Assembly (NCBI GenBank): GCA_024226515.1
Contig: JAAELQ010000067.1
Coordinates: 45,153 to 109,152, forward strand
DNA: 64,000 bases
Source of the DNA: a bacterium
GTDB taxonomy: Bacteria; Acidobacteriota; Polarisedimenticolia; Polarisedimenticolales; Polarisedimenticolaceae
Direction: 5' to 3'
Shown: positions 1 to 8,445 of the stretch, piece by piece
Layout of the letters: every line of letters begins with the position of its first letter
How positions within the stretch are numbered: position 1 is the first letter of the stretch
Program-made: the position numbers and the translations under genes
Notes under the pieces: model-generated
The model's database searches: none
What the model was told of the DNA's origin: nothing
Seen by the model: the letters and a program-made list of their open reading frames with translations, nothing else

Positions 1-2
1 CG

Positions 3-425
3 GCATACCACATCACGCTGGTCAATCGGACGCACTTTGAATCGTCGCGCGTGGTCGAGAACATGTCGCGCGCGGAGGTGTCGCGCGCGCAGGAGGTGAC
101 GCACGACACGGTTCGTGAACCTCTCGAGTTTCACCTGAACGGCTTGATCCTCACTCGCGAGGGTCGCTTCATCGTCCCGGGATACTCCCGCAACGCTGCG
201 GTGTTCGAGTTTCGCAAGGGGCTCGTCGCAGCCATTCCCGAGCTTGCGGTCGAGCTACCCATCACGACGCACATCAAGATCGGGCATCTTCTTGTCATTC
301 CGAACTCGGACGAACGGCGCCGAATCAACGAGCTGCTGGCGGTCTGCGGTCAGCGCATCAACGATCGCATCGTGTTTCGCGATGTCAGCACGCCCTGGAA
401 CCGCATCGTATTCGGGGGACCCTGA
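3..425 (+). CDS. Possible 2H phosphoesterase-like protein, C-terminal part (5' end outside window)
   Basis: The reading frame is already open at the first bases, so the true start lies upstream; 140 codons are visible. The visible part begins with AYHITLVN and later has TTHIKIGHLLV. The two spaced His-hydrophobic motifs resemble the pair of HxT/S motifs of the 2H (LigT-like) phosphoesterase superfamily. The second reads HIK rather than HxT/S, so the catalytic pair is not clean. A GTG in frame at position 51 is a possible start, but it would remove the first motif. The stop lies one base before the start of the radical SAM gene, so the two are probably cotranscribed and translationally coupled. 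The function is a guess from motif spacing; the frame itself is secure. Confidence 0.6.
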   Translation, partial: AYHITLVNRTHFESSRVVENMSRAEVSRAQEVTHDTVREPLEFHLNGLILTREGRFIVPGYSRNAAVFEFRKGLVAAIPELAVELPITTHIKIGHLLVIPNSDERRRINELLAVCGQRINDRIVFRDVSTPWNRIVFGGP

Positions 426-426
426 G

Positions 427-1854
427 ATGCCGCGCCGCCTGATCAAATCGCCGGACGTGATCGTCGTTCCCCGCGTCGGAACCGAGTCGCTGACACTGCA
501 CGACAGGCTGCGCGGATGGACCGACGAGCTGGACCAAGACGAGCGCAAGACGTGGGAAGCGTGGGGCGACGGATCACGAACGGACGCAACGGTCGAGCGC
601 TGGCTGGCGAAGGGATTCGCGCAGTGGAGCGAGGTTCCGGACAGCCCGACGCCGCAGGGCTTCGATTCCCGGGTGCCCGTGATCGTCACGCCGTGGGCCA
701 GGTGGTACGCGGAGTCGACCGATCTGCACGTGCTGCTGAACACGCGGGCCATGTCGGGCTTGAACCCACTGCTCGTACTCGGGCCGTACGGGAGCCTGTG
801 CTGGAGACTGGCGATCGAGGGCGCGACGATCGGACGGATCCGTCGCGATACGTGGCGCATCTTCGGTCGCGACGAGGCTGCCGCTTTCCTGTCCCGCCTG
901 CAATCGCTGGGTTTCATCCATCCTGTTGCCGGCCTCGAGGAAGCCGGCGAGGTCGAGAGCCCGCTGATCAAGGAGTTCCCCGCACCGGATGTCCAGTTCA
1001 AGCTGCCGTACTGTTCGGTGCCGTGGTACTGCCTGTGGGAGGTCAACCTGAGTTGCAACCTCCGCTGCAAGATTTGTTACCTGCCGGATTTCTCGGACCC
1101 CGGACTGGAGCCGGAATCCTGTCTTCAACTGGCCAGGAATATCGTGGAGAGTGGGATTCTCTTCGTCTCGATCTTCGGGGGGGAACCCCTGCTGCGCAAG
1201 GATCTGGAACAGATCGTTCGTCTGCTGCGCGCGGCCGGCGTCTTCGTCAAGGTGATCACCAACGGTCTGTTTCTCAGCGAAGAGCGGGCGCGCAGCCTGG
1301 CCGATGCCGGCCTGAACCAGATCGAGATCAGCTTCGACGGGCTCGAAGCCGCGACGCACGAGCGGTCACGCGGGGCCGGCACGTTCGAGATTGCGCTGGG
1401 CGCGGTGCGGAACGCTCGCGGCGCTATTCCGCGAGTAGGAATCGTCTGGACCGTGCACTCGGGGAACTTCCACGAGCTCGCACGTCTCCCCGAGTTCCTG
1501 ACGAGTCTGCAGATCCGCGAGTGCTACATCAGCTCGTTCAAGAAGACAGGCCTGAACGGATCCTCCGCTCCGTTCGATCCGCTCCGACCCCACGAGACGG
1601 ATCGTGTTCGGGCACAGCTGCTGCGGTGGAAGCAGGAGCACCCGCAGTTGAGCATGGCCTTGATCGACGAATGCACGTGCGGTCGATCGAGCATCGTGAT
1701 CGGCTCGAACGGCGACCTGCGCTTATGCTCTTTCGCCTACCACAGCGTCGGAAACCTGAAGCAGGACAGTCTCGCGCGAGCGTGGGGGCGCCTCGCCGAA
1801 TCCGTCACACCGGCCGGGCCGCTGGGGTTCTGCAGCCCCCCCCTCGAACGCTAG
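427..1854 (+). CDS. Radical SAM protein with PqqD-like N-terminal region and short Cys-rich tail
   Basis: This 475-residue cytoplasmic protein has the radical SAM cluster motif C210-x3-C214-x2-C217 (CNLRCKIC), which binds a [4Fe-4S] cluster and S-adenosylmethionine. The GGEP motif follows in FGGEPLLRKDL. The C-terminus has C416, C418 and C434 around an SNGDLRLC segment and ends in a further Cys, like a short SPASM/twitch region. Residues about 100-165 resemble a small winged-helix PqqD-like domain, which in peptide-modifying enzymes binds the substrate leader. That suggests RiPP-type peptide maturation, but no precursor peptide is visible here. The ATG at 427 sits one base after the preceding stop, so translation is probably coupled. 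The frame stays open further upstream, but that part overlaps the previous gene. The substrate is unknown. Confidence 0.85.
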   Translation: MPRRLIKSPDVIVVPRVGTESLTLHDRLRGWTDELDQDERKTWEAWGDGSRTDATVERWLAKGFAQWSEVPDSPTPQGFDSRVPVIVTPWARWYAESTDLHVLLNTRAMSGLNPLLVLGPYGSLCWRLAIEGATIGRIRRDTWRIFGRDEAAAFLSRLQSLGFIHPVAGLEEAGEVESPLIKEFPAPDVQFKLPYCSVPWYCLWEVNLSCNLRCKICYLPDFSDPGLEPESCLQLARNIVESGILFVSIFGGEPLLRKDLEQIVRLLRAAGVFVKVITNGLFLSEERARSLADAGLNQIEISFDGLEAATHERSRGAGTFEIALGAVRNARGAIPRVGIVWTVHSGNFHELARLPEFLTSLQIRECYISSFKKTGLNGSSAPFDPLRPHETDRVRAQLLRWKQEHPQLSMALIDECTCGRSSIVIGSNGDLRLCSFAYHSVGNLKQDSLARAWGRLAESVTPAGPLGFCSPPLER

Positions 1855-3149
1855 AGGCGCGGGCCTTCCGGCACGTAGTCGATCGGGAGGCGGCGCAGCT
1901 TCGTGCCGTCGTCGGGATCGATCGTCTGATCGATCGCCTCGCCGTCCACCTCGCCACCGGTGACGATGCTGCCGTGGACCCGGGCGCCTCGACGCAAGAC
2001 CCGCGTCGAGCCGGCCGACGGCGCGACATCGGCGGGCCGCGTCGCCACTCCCCACAGGACGGAACGACTCACCGTCACGTCTCGCTCGATCGTCCACCCG
2101 TCACCGATGACGGCATAGGGCCCGAGCTCGACTCCCGGCGCCAGGCGGCACCCGCTCCCGATGACCGCCGGCCCCTCGATCTTCGCCTGGTCCAGCCCTT
2201 CCACGTCGGTGCCCACGTAGCCCCAGGGCCGTTTCTCGTACGGCATCGGCACGCACAGTTCGCCGTCGAGCACGGACTCGTTGACCTGTAGGTAGTCACG
2301 CTTCTGCCCCACGTCGAACCAGACACCGTCGTATTCGATGCCCCAGAGCAGAAAGTCCTTCGGTAGCTTCACACCCTCGAGGCGACCCAGCATCGCGGGG
2401 AAGACGTGCTTGCCGAAGTCGTAGAACGGATGTTCGAGATCCGCGCTGACCGGGGTCCGCATGGAGTCGAGGGCCTCGAGGAGCTCCGTCTCGATCATGT
2501 AGATCGAGGCGTTGTTCAGGTTGCTCGGCGAATCGGGGTCTTTCTCGAGGAACTGCTCGATTCTCCCGGACCTCGACAGAAGTCCCTTCCTGGACTCGGG
2601 TCGATCGAGCACGACCGTGCCGTAGTCTTTCCGTCGCTCCCAGGGGACCGGCACCAGGATGATCGTCATCGCCGCGCCCGCCGCCTTGTGCACTCGGTGC
2701 ATCTCCTGCAGGCACTCTGCATCGAAGTTGGAGGCGATGTCACCGCTCGGGACGATCACGGTCGATCCCTGAAACGGTGCGAGATCCGGCGCCGGGTCGG
2801 CGTGGCTCGTGTTCTTCGAGTCGATGCCGAATGTCTGCTTGCAGGCTCCGCCCAGCGTCCCACTCGGCGTCGACTCCTCGATATAGCGGATCGTCGCACC
2901 GGCGGGGCTCTCTTCGAAATGTTGTCGAATCGTGTGCGGCAGCACACAGAGGTTCATCGACACATCGCGGATCCCGGCAGCGACCATGTGGCGGACCCAG
3001 ACTTCGAGTAGCGGAGTCTTGCCTCCGAGCGGAAACAGAGGCTTCGGTCGGTGAAGCGTGAGCGGCTCCAGACGTCGGCCCAATCCGGCAGCCAGCAAGG
3101 CACACTTGATCTCGTCGGATTGGCCGGATCGATCGACTCGAGGAGTCAT
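1851..3149 (-). CDS. NDP-sugar nucleotidyltransferase with left-handed beta-helix C-terminus
   Basis: This 432-residue protein starts with the nucleotidyltransferase signature ALLAAGLGRRLEPLT followed by RPKPLFPLGG (about residues 17-44), typical of mannose-1-phosphate guanylyl- and glucose-1-phosphate thymidylyl-/uridylyltransferases. Metal and sugar-binding segments follow, such as VPSGDIASN and FDVGQKRDYL. From about residue 305 there are hexapeptide-like repeats (KIEGPAVIGSGCRL, VELGPYAVIGDG) that fit a left-handed beta-helix. It probably makes an activated sugar for envelope polysaccharide or glycosylation; the exact sugar cannot be read from the sequence. An AAGGA motif lies upstream of the ATG. 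Its TAG stop and the TAG of the convergent radical SAM gene share one CTAG palindrome, so there is no intergenic space. Confidence 0.85.
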   Translation of the reverse strand: MTPRVDRSGQSDEIKCALLAAGLGRRLEPLTLHRPKPLFPLGGKTPLLEVWVRHMVAAGIRDVSMNLCVLPHTIRQHFEESPAGATIRYIEESTPSGTLGGACKQTFGIDSKNTSHADPAPDLAPFQGSTVIVPSGDIASNFDAECLQEMHRVHKAAGAAMTIILVPVPWERRKDYGTVVLDRPESRKGLLSRSGRIEQFLEKDPDSPSNLNNASIYMIETELLEALDSMRTPVSADLEHPFYDFGKHVFPAMLGRLEGVKLPKDFLLWGIEYDGVWFDVGQKRDYLQVNESVLDGELCVPMPYEKRPWGYVGTDVEGLDQAKIEGPAVIGSGCRLAPGVELGPYAVIGDGWTIERDVTVSRSVLWGVATRPADVAPSAGSTRVLRRGARVHGSIVTGGEVDGEAIDQTIDPDDGTKLRRLPIDYVPEGPRL

Positions 3150-3308
3150 CGTGGGGGTTCCTTCTTCACTGTCCAGGGTATGAGCGCGGGTCGCGCGGGC
3201 ATGGGTCGGAATCGTCTGCCGGGTCGTTCAATTCCTGCAAGTCCATTTCCTGTGGCGGTCTGATTTTCGCGTTCAACCCGCCGGAGGAAGGACAACTATA
3301 CTACATCC

Positions 3309-3713
3309 ATGGCGGTGCTCGAGTCTTCGCGCGCAGAGCTGTTCCTCGCGATTGCGGGGCGCATCGTGCGCGAGGTTGCCGCGTTCGACGACACCGCGCG
3401 CACGGCGTTCCTCGAGCCGGTGCAGAAGACCCTCGCGTCCAGATCCCCGTCGATGCGCCGGCAGTTCGCCCTGTTCCTGTCGATCCTCCGCTGGTCGCCG
3501 ATCCTGCGCTACGGTCGCTCTTTCGAATCGCTGCCCACAGAGCAACAGGACGCGGTCCTGTCCTGGTACTTCCGCTCGCCGCTGGCGATCCTGCGCAAGG
3601 GATTCTGGGGCCTGAAGACACTGGTGTTCCTCGGCTACTACGGGCGCCCCGACGTCGGGGAGAGCATCGCGTACCGGCCGCAGCGAGACGGGAACGCACG
3701 ACTCCATGACTGA
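3309..3713 (+). CDS. Small subunit-like partner of a GMC oxidoreductase
   Basis: This 134-residue protein has no signal peptide. It resembles the small helical partner subunits (gluconate 2-dehydrogenase subunit 3-like) encoded next to membrane GMC oxidoreductases. Hydrophobic and aromatic stretches such as LSWYFRSPLAILRKGFWGLKTL fit a helical accessory protein. It overlaps the following GMC oxidoreductase gene by 8 bases, so the products are probably made in fixed ratio and work together. The ATG is preceded by TATACT and exactly 6 bases, with no ribosome binding site in range; the GGAGG at about 3282 is too far upstream. This looks like a leaderless start. The family call rests mainly on context and size. 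Confidence 0.7.
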   Translation: MAVLESSRAELFLAIAGRIVREVAAFDDTARTAFLEPVQKTLASRSPSMRRQFALFLSILRWSPILRYGRSFESLPTEQQDAVLSWYFRSPLAILRKGFWGLKTLVFLGYYGRPDVGESIAYRPQRDGNARLHD

Positions 3714-5220
3714 ACGGGACTACGACATCGTGATCGTGGGCTCCGGCGCCGGCGGGGGCGCGGTGGCGCACGAGCTCTCTCCGCTGATCGCCGACGGCGT
3801 CAGGATCGCCGTCCTCGAGGCCGGACCTCGTTTGCGCGAGGAGGAGTACACCGGGCGCGAGGTCGAGATGGCCGAGAGGCTGTACTACGACGCGGGCGGG
3901 ATGTTCACGAAGGACCGGGCGATGACACTGGCGATGGGCCGAGCGTACGGCGGGTCGACCGTCGTCTACACGGGTACGTCGCTGAAGATCCCGCGCCGCA
4001 ACCTCGAACACTGGGGCGTTCCCGGCCTCGAGTTCGAGGACCTGGACCGGCGGGCCGACAAGTACCTGACCGCGAACAACGTCCACCTGCTCGAGCCCGA
4101 TCGGATCAACGACAACAACCGGCTGTTCCGCGAGGCGTGCGAGAAACTCGGCTGGAACGTGGAGCAGTTCCCGGTCAACGTCGCGGATTGCCTGGGTGCG
4201 GGGCTGTGCAACCTCGGCTGTCCCAACGGCGCGAAGCAGGGAACGCATCGCGTGCAGCTCCCGGCCGCCGAGCGCGCCGGCGTGGAGGTCGTCACCGACT
4301 GCCGTGTCGAACGGATCGGCGATCGCGAGCTCGACGTCGTCGTCACTCCGCCCGGCGCGGGCGACCGTTCCGCGTGGGAGCCCGGCGCCTATCGCGTCCG
4401 CGCCAGGATCGTCGTCGTCTGCGCCGGCGCCGTTCACTCTCCGGCCCTGCTGTTGCGTTCGGGGTTCGGCTCGCGTCTTCCCGAACTCGGATGCTGGACG
4501 ACCCTGCACCCGGCGCTGATCCTCGTCGCGAGCCACGGCCAACCGATCACGAACTATCATGGGCATCCGAAGAGCTACTACTGCGACGAGTTCGCCGAGT
4601 CGGAAGGCTTCCTACTCGAGACCTGCATGTATTTTCCGTTCACGACCGCGAAGAACCTCAACGGGTTCGGAGAGCAGCACAGTGAATTGCTCTCGCGCAT
4701 GGACCGGCTGCAGATGATCCTCGTCCTCGCGCTCGATCCCGCGACGCGCGACAACCGCGTGACCGTGGACCGTTCCGGTTCGGCCGTCGTCGACTACCGC
4801 ATCTCCTCGTCCGTGATCCGCTCGTTCGTCAAGGCGATCCGGGCGAGTGCTCGCGTCTTCTTCGCCGCCGGCGCCGAACGCGTCCACGCGCCCGCCGCGA
4901 GCCGCTTCCTGCTGGAGGCGCGCGATCTCGAGCGGATCGACGAACTGGTCGTCGAGGAACAGTTTCAGCTCGGACAGATCTCCGTCACGTCGGCACATCC
5001 GATGGGCGGCTGCAGGATGGGTTCCGGACCCCAGGACTCGGTGACCGACTGCCGGGGACGCGTTCACGGCGTGCCCTGGCTCTTCGTCGCGGATTCGAGC
5101 CTGTTCCCGGACTCCGCGGGGATCAACCCGTACGTGACGGTGATGGCTCTGGCCGATCGCGTGGCCGAGGGAATTCGGGCGGGAGCCCGGGACCTGCTGG
5201 CCGTCCCGGAGGGAAGATGA
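3706..5220 (+). CDS. GMC-family FAD-dependent oxidoreductase
   Basis: This 504-residue protein begins with an FAD-binding dinucleotide fold, DIVIVGSGAGGGAV (residues 7-20), with LEAGPRL at the end of the second strand. A Cys-rich loop, CLGAGLCNLGCPNGAKQG, is typical of the cholesterol/alcohol-oxidase branch of the GMC family. The conserved catalytic-region histidine is H431 in SAHPMGGCRMG, and the C-terminal FAD motif is NPYVTVMALADRVAE. It should oxidise an alcohol or sterol-like substrate using FAD. It overlaps the small-subunit gene by 8 bases and the downstream ThDP enzyme by 4 (ATGA). No signal peptide is seen, so it is probably cytoplasmic or on the inner face of the membrane. Family assignment is strong; the substrate is unknown. 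Confidence 0.88.
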   Translation: MTERDYDIVIVGSGAGGGAVAHELSPLIADGVRIAVLEAGPRLREEEYTGREVEMAERLYYDAGGMFTKDRAMTLAMGRAYGGSTVVYTGTSLKIPRRNLEHWGVPGLEFEDLDRRADKYLTANNVHLLEPDRINDNNRLFREACEKLGWNVEQFPVNVADCLGAGLCNLGCPNGAKQGTHRVQLPAAERAGVEVVTDCRVERIGDRELDVVVTPPGAGDRSAWEPGAYRVRARIVVVCAGAVHSPALLLRSGFGSRLPELGCWTTLHPALILVASHGQPITNYHGHPKSYYCDEFAESEGFLLETCMYFPFTTAKNLNGFGEQHSELLSRMDRLQMILVLALDPATRDNRVTVDRSGSAVVDYRISSSVIRSFVKAIRASARVFFAAGAERVHAPAASRFLLEARDLERIDELVVEEQFQLGQISVTSAHPMGGCRMGSGPQDSVTDCRGRVHGVPWLFVADSSLFPDSAGINPYVTVMALADRVAEGIRAGARDLLAVPEGR

Positions 5221-6932
5221 AGCTCAAGGGATCGGAGATCGTCGCCCGGGCGCTCGAGGACGAGGGAGTCCGCTACACGTTCGGGATTCCCGGGACGCAC
5301 AACATCGAGCTCTACGATGCGCTGGAGCGGTCGAAGGTCCAACCCGTGCTCGTCACGGACGAGCGGAACGCCGCGTTCATGGCCGACGCCGTCTCGCGCA
5401 GCTCCGATTCGATCGGCGTGCTCAACCTGGTCCCGGGAGCCGGCCTGACCCACGCACTGTCCGGGATCGCGGAAGCCTGGATGGACAACGTCCCCCTCGT
5501 CGCGCTGCTGTGCGGCATCCGCTCCGACACGGGCCGGGCGTTCCAGCTGCACGACGTCGACCAGCGCGCGATCGTCGCCCCGGTGACGAAGGACGTTCTC
5601 CGACCCGAGTCCCCCGGCGAGATCTACCCCGTCGTGCGGCGCGCGTTCGCGCTGGCGCGCGCGGGATGCCCGGGGCCGGTGGCGGTCGAGATCCCGGCGG
5701 ATTTCTATCTGCTGACGCAGACGATCGACAGCCTCGACGAACCGGACGGGCTCGCGCCCGATCCGCGTGCATCGGAGGCGGACGTCGCGCGCGCGGTGGA
5801 GCTGCTCGCGGCGTCGAAACAGCCGCTGCTGTACCTCGGCAACGGCGCGCGCGGCGCCGGGCGACAGCTCGTCGAGCTGGCCGAGGCGCTGGACGCCCCC
5901 GTCGCGACCACGATCCAGGGCAAGGGCGTGTTTCCGGAGAGCCACCCCCTGTGGCTGTGGAACGGGCTCGGCCGTTCGACGCCGAAGTTCGCGCGCCAGA
6001 TCTTCGACAGCGCCGACATGATGCTGGCCATCGGCTGCCGCTTCAGCGAGGTGGCGACCGCGAGCTACGGCTTCACGCCGCCCGCGCGGATGATCCACGT
6101 CGACGTGGAGTCGTCCGTCCTGAACCGCAACTACCCCGCCGAGCTCGCCGTCGTGTCCGATGCCGCGGCGTTCGTCGGCGATCTCCTTCCGCGGATCGAG
6201 CCCCGCGCCGCGGACACGGCCCGGCACGAGCGCATTGCAGACGGCGTGCGCAGCACCTGGGCGAAGCTGACCCAGTCGAGCTCCAAACGAGTCTCACCCG
6301 CGGCCCTGTTCCGGGCGTTGCAGGCGGAGGCCGGAGAAGACGCGGTGTTCACCGCGGACAGCGGCAACGGGACGTTCCTGGCCATGGAGCATCTGCGACT
6401 CGACACTCCGGGGCGCCTTCTCGCCCCTGCGGACTTCTCTTGCATGGGCTACGCCGTGCCCGCGGCCCTCGGAGCCAAGCTGGCCGACCCCGCCAGGGAC
6501 GTCGTCGCGCTGGCCGGCGATGGAGCGCTGCTGATGACGGGGCTCGAGCTGATGAGCTCGAAGAAGCTGGAAGCGGCCCCGCTGGTCTGCGTGCTGCGCG
6601 ACCGCGAGCTGGGACAGATCGTCCAGTTCCAGCGCACGTCGCTGAACCGCGACACGTGCAGCGTCCTGGCTCCGTACGAGGTCCGCGACTACGCCAGGTT
6701 CGTCGGGGCCGAGTACCTGAGCGCCGCCTCGGACGCCGATCTGCCGAAGGTCGTGCGCTCGGGACTCGAGAGTTGCCGCGCCGGCCGGGCGACGGTCGTC
6801 GACGTGGCGATCGACTACTCGCGCAAGACCTTCTTCACGAAGGGCGTCGTCGCGACGAACCTGCTGCGGCTTCCCTGGTCGGAACGCTTCCGCGTCGTCG
6901 GGCGACTCATCGCGCGGAAGTTCCGACCTTAG
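5217..6932 (+). CDS. Thiamine diphosphate-dependent enzyme, acetolactate synthase-like
   Basis: This 571-residue protein has the three-domain layout of the acetolactate synthase/pyruvate decarboxylase family. The N-terminal pyrimidine domain carries the activating glutamate E49 in VTDERNAAF. A middle domain has LYLGNGARGAG. The C-terminal pyrophosphate domain has AGDGALLMTG with D435. The usual NN ending the ThDP motif is R461-D462 (VLRDRELGQI), so the second metal ligand would be Asp instead of Asn. This variant occurs in a branch annotated only as ThDP-binding protein, so acetolactate production should not be assumed. It is the last gene of the GMC operon, coupled by an ATGA overlap, and may act on the carbonyl product of the oxidoreductase. 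Its 3' end overlaps the convergent membrane-protein gene by 26 bases. Confidence 0.85.
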   Translation: MKLKGSEIVARALEDEGVRYTFGIPGTHNIELYDALERSKVQPVLVTDERNAAFMADAVSRSSDSIGVLNLVPGAGLTHALSGIAEAWMDNVPLVALLCGIRSDTGRAFQLHDVDQRAIVAPVTKDVLRPESPGEIYPVVRRAFALARAGCPGPVAVEIPADFYLLTQTIDSLDEPDGLAPDPRASEADVARAVELLAASKQPLLYLGNGARGAGRQLVELAEALDAPVATTIQGKGVFPESHPLWLWNGLGRSTPKFARQIFDSADMMLAIGCRFSEVATASYGFTPPARMIHVDVESSVLNRNYPAELAVVSDAAAFVGDLLPRIEPRAADTARHERIADGVRSTWAKLTQSSSKRVSPAALFRALQAEAGEDAVFTADSGNGTFLAMEHLRLDTPGRLLAPADFSCMGYAVPAALGAKLADPARDVVALAGDGALLMTGLELMSSKKLEAAPLVCVLRDRELGQIVQFQRTSLNRDTCSVLAPYEVRDYARFVGAEYLSAASDADLPKVVRSGLESCRAGRATVVDVAIDYSRKTFFTKGVVATNLLRLPWSERFRVVGRLIARKFRP

Positions 6933-8199
6933 GCCTGGAAGACAACTGCGCCTCGAAGACGACGAGCGCGCCCAGCGCCGTCATCGTTGCCGCGGCAATC
7001 CGCAAGACGTCCAGCACGCCGGCGCCGATGTCCGAGACGCCGATCGGGGCGAGCAGAACGGGAGTCAACAGCAGGCTGCCGGCAACGATCAGCCGCGTCC
7101 GGGCCTGACGGGGGCCGTACGCGGCCGCCGCGAACAATGCGACGGCCCAGACCAGTAACAGCAGACTGCCCCAGCCGATTCCATGACGCAGGATGGCGGG
7201 CGGATCCTTGGTCAGCTCGGGCATCACATGCCGGACCTTCCAGTTGTCCATGCCGACGAGAGTGGCCGTGAGCATCTCGTCCGCCCCGAACACTCCGGTC
7301 AGCGCGGTCAGGCCGCCCCAGAGCAGTCGATCCGCCGATCTCGAACGCAGTGCGACGAACCCGAACAGGAGCGTTGCCGCCCCCAACAGCGCCGCCACCA
7401 GCCAGGCCGAGGGGTCACCCCACTTCTTGACCAGCTCGTCTTGCCAGTCGGATCCCCCGCCGAGCACCACGAGCGCGAACGTCATCGCAACCGCGATCGC
7501 GACAACGTCCCGCAGAACGCGCGGCCGCGACGCTTCAATGCGAGTCGCCGCGCGCTCGAACGCGGCCTGGCGAAATGCGAGCACGAAACTCGCCCCCGCC
7601 AGCAGCTTGAACGACTCTTCCGTCTCGGTCTTGATGGACGAGTGTTCGAACGACATGTCGATGTAGTTGTGAATCGCGAAGAACACGAACCCCAGGCCGA
7701 GAAACTCCCGAAACCCACGAACGCGGAGGATCGTCGGAAGAACGACGGCTGCAAGGGCGACAGCGACGAGGAAGTAGAGCGCCACGGTCAGATCGTTCCA
7801 GCTCTTGATCCACGTCGGATCGCCGAGCCAGGGCTCGAGCCAGTCGGAGTCGAGCCGCTCGTGAAACTGGAACCGCTCGTCGAGCGCGATCGTGGCGAGC
7901 CCGACTGCGCAAGCGCCCCACACGATCCGCTCGCGAAACGGCGCGCCGCGGTCGATGAACCAGACGCACCACGCCAGCAAGGCGCTCGTCATCAAAAAGG
8001 TCGACGAGATCCAGTCGACCGGACTGCCCTCGGTGAAGTAATGATGCGGTCTTTCGGACGGACCGATCCAGACCAGATACGAGATGAAGATCGCGACGAA
8101 CCCGTACAGGGCCAGCGCCGCGAGCGCCAGGCCGTTCGTGCGGGGGCTGCCGAGTCCGCCGCTCAACGAGCTACGGCGGCTCGACGAGGTGATTTTCAC
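6907..8199 (-). CDS. Polytopic inner-membrane protein of unknown function
   Basis: This 430-residue protein has about ten to eleven hydrophobic segments, for example LALAALALYGFVAIFISYLV near the N-terminus and GWGSLLLLVWAVALFAAAAY near the C-terminus. Acidic and histidine-bearing residues lie between helices (AIHNYIDMSFEHSS, GADEMLTA). I do not recognise a transporter or enzyme signature. The start is a GTG preceded by CCGGAG. The 3' end overlaps the convergent ThDP gene by 26 bases. It stands alone on its strand, divergent from the giant subtilase gene. Confidence 0.7.
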   Translation of the reverse strand: MKITSSSRRSSLSGGLGSPRTNGLALAALALYGFVAIFISYLVWIGPSERPHHYFTEGSPVDWISSTFLMTSALLAWCVWFIDRGAPFRERIVWGACAVGLATIALDERFQFHERLDSDWLEPWLGDPTWIKSWNDLTVALYFLVAVALAAVVLPTILRVRGFREFLGLGFVFFAIHNYIDMSFEHSSIKTETEESFKLLAGASFVLAFRQAAFERAATRIEASRPRVLRDVVAIAVAMTFALVVLGGGSDWQDELVKKWGDPSAWLVAALLGAATLLFGFVALRSRSADRLLWGGLTALTGVFGADEMLTATLVGMDNWKVRHVMPELTKDPPAILRHGIGWGSLLLLVWAVALFAAAAYGPRQARTRLIVAGSLLLTPVLLAPIGVSDIGAGVLDVLRIAAATMTALGALVVFEAQLSSRPKVGTSAR

Positions 8200-8445
8200 A
8201 GGTTCTCCGGGGTGTGTTTCTCGGCGCGAGTAGGTTCGCTAGCCTCATTATTCTTCGATCACGATCGACTCGCAACGAGGGTCCTCCCCGCCCTGAGCGG
8301 GAGTAAGCCGCAGATCTTCCGTTGCAAATCGACAACGGGCGGGAGGCGAACCTTCTCTTGACATGGCCGAGAGGATCGTGCTTTCGTTCGTGCCAGAAAC
8401 CGCACTGCGTCGGGGGAGGCAGTTGCGGCTATATCGGGAGGGGCC

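Noticed and set aside
51..425. GTG at 51 as start of the first gene
   Set aside because: The frame is open to the window edge and the codons before it read as a plausible beta-strand with a His motif, so the gene most likely starts outside the window.
516..2291. Open frame crossing the radical SAM and nucleotidyltransferase genes
   Set aside because: Arg-rich out-of-phase translation spanning two well-supported genes on opposite strands.
8347..8374. CGAACC-N16-GAGAGG upstream of the subtilase gene as another ECF-like box
   Set aside because: Both elements deviate (C for T in the first, GAG for GAC in the second), so I did not count it with the set.
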